From Deltaproteobacteria bacterium (GTDB taxonomy: Bacteria > Myxococcota > Polyangia > Polyangiales > B10-G4), in the NCBI GenBank assembly GCA_019312705.1, contig JAFDCW010000339.1, positions 1 to 5,781 on the forward strand: a DNA stretch of 5,781 nucleotides, written 5' to 3'. The notes below the pieces were generated by a model that saw only the letters and a list, made by a program, of their open reading frames with translations, searched no databases and was not told the DNA's origin. A program made the position numbers and the translations under genes. Below are positions 5,716-5,781 of the stretch, piece by piece; the stretch's first letter is position 1; the number at the start of each line of letters is the position of its first letter.

Positions 5716-5781
5716 GGGGCTCGGCGCCGATCCGCCAGTTTGGCCAATTCTTGCGCAATTCTTTGGGGGGGTCCCTTGACC
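5712..5781 (-). CDS. C-terminal end of an unidentified protein (5' part outside window)
   Basis: A minus-strand frame entering from the window edge runs for 22 codons and stops with TGA at 5714-5712. The visible C-terminus, GPPQRIAQELAKLADRRRAP, looks like a charged amphipathic helix, as is common at protein ends, so I think it is a real coding tail. Its third-position G+C is lower than in neighbouring genes, and the fragment is too short to identify. The TGA overlaps the possible protease start as ATGA, which would place it at the head of the visible part of the CPBP protease-nadC-birA run. A run of seven C bases on the coding strand (5765-5771) lies within it. Confidence 0.45.
   Translation of the reverse strand, partial: VKGPPQRIAQELAKLADRRRAP

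Overview
The window is about two-thirds G+C, gene-dense, and uses third-position G/C throughout. Start codons appear to be a mix of ATG and GTG, and few have a strong Shine-Dalgarno sequence. Gene content and protein style (a CAP-domain secreted protein with a Pro/Ala linker, a CPBP intramembrane protease, a birA without a DNA-binding domain) suggest a free-living, high-GC, Gram-negative-type bacterium. Myxococcota or another former deltaproteobacterial lineage is my best guess. That placement is an inference from composition and gene style, not a demonstrated phylogeny.

Layout. (1) 1-255, minus strand: the N-terminal 85 residues of an A-type Fe-S carrier (ErpA/IscA family), cut by the window edge. 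(2) 312-1043, plus: a short-chain dehydrogenase with the signature of pteridine (dihydrofolate/dihydromonapterin) reductases, divergent from the carrier. (3) 1057-2016, minus: a YgfZ/IBA57-type folate-binding Fe-S maturation protein, convergent with the reductase across 13 bp. (4) 2179-3147, plus: a secreted CAP-domain protein. (5) 5781-3156, minus: a run of four genes, namely the last 22 codons of an unidentified protein, a CPBP intramembrane protease, nadC (quinolinate phosphoribosyltransferase) and birA (biotin-protein ligase). nadC and birA overlap by 4 bp. The unidentified protein and the longest protease ORF also overlap by 4 bp.

How the genes fit together. The left third groups an A-type Fe-S carrier, a pteridine/folate-type reductase and a YgfZ/IBA57-type protein. 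YgfZ/IBA57 proteins bind tetrahydrofolate, and in mitochondria IBA57 works with the ISCA proteins, so these three genes form a plausible [4Fe-4S] maturation neighbourhood. The right half is cofactor metabolism: nadC makes NAD precursor and birA attaches biotin. The CAP protein and the CPBP protease are envelope proteins with no evident link to these pathways.

Most genes are recognisable housekeeping or envelope genes. I found no CRISPR array, transposon, RNA gene, phage gene or obvious new defence system. The observations most worth following are the Fe-S/folate grouping, the distinctive C-terminal part of the CAP protein, the possible protein-sorting role of the CPBP protease, and a perfect inverted repeat spanning two convergent gene ends.
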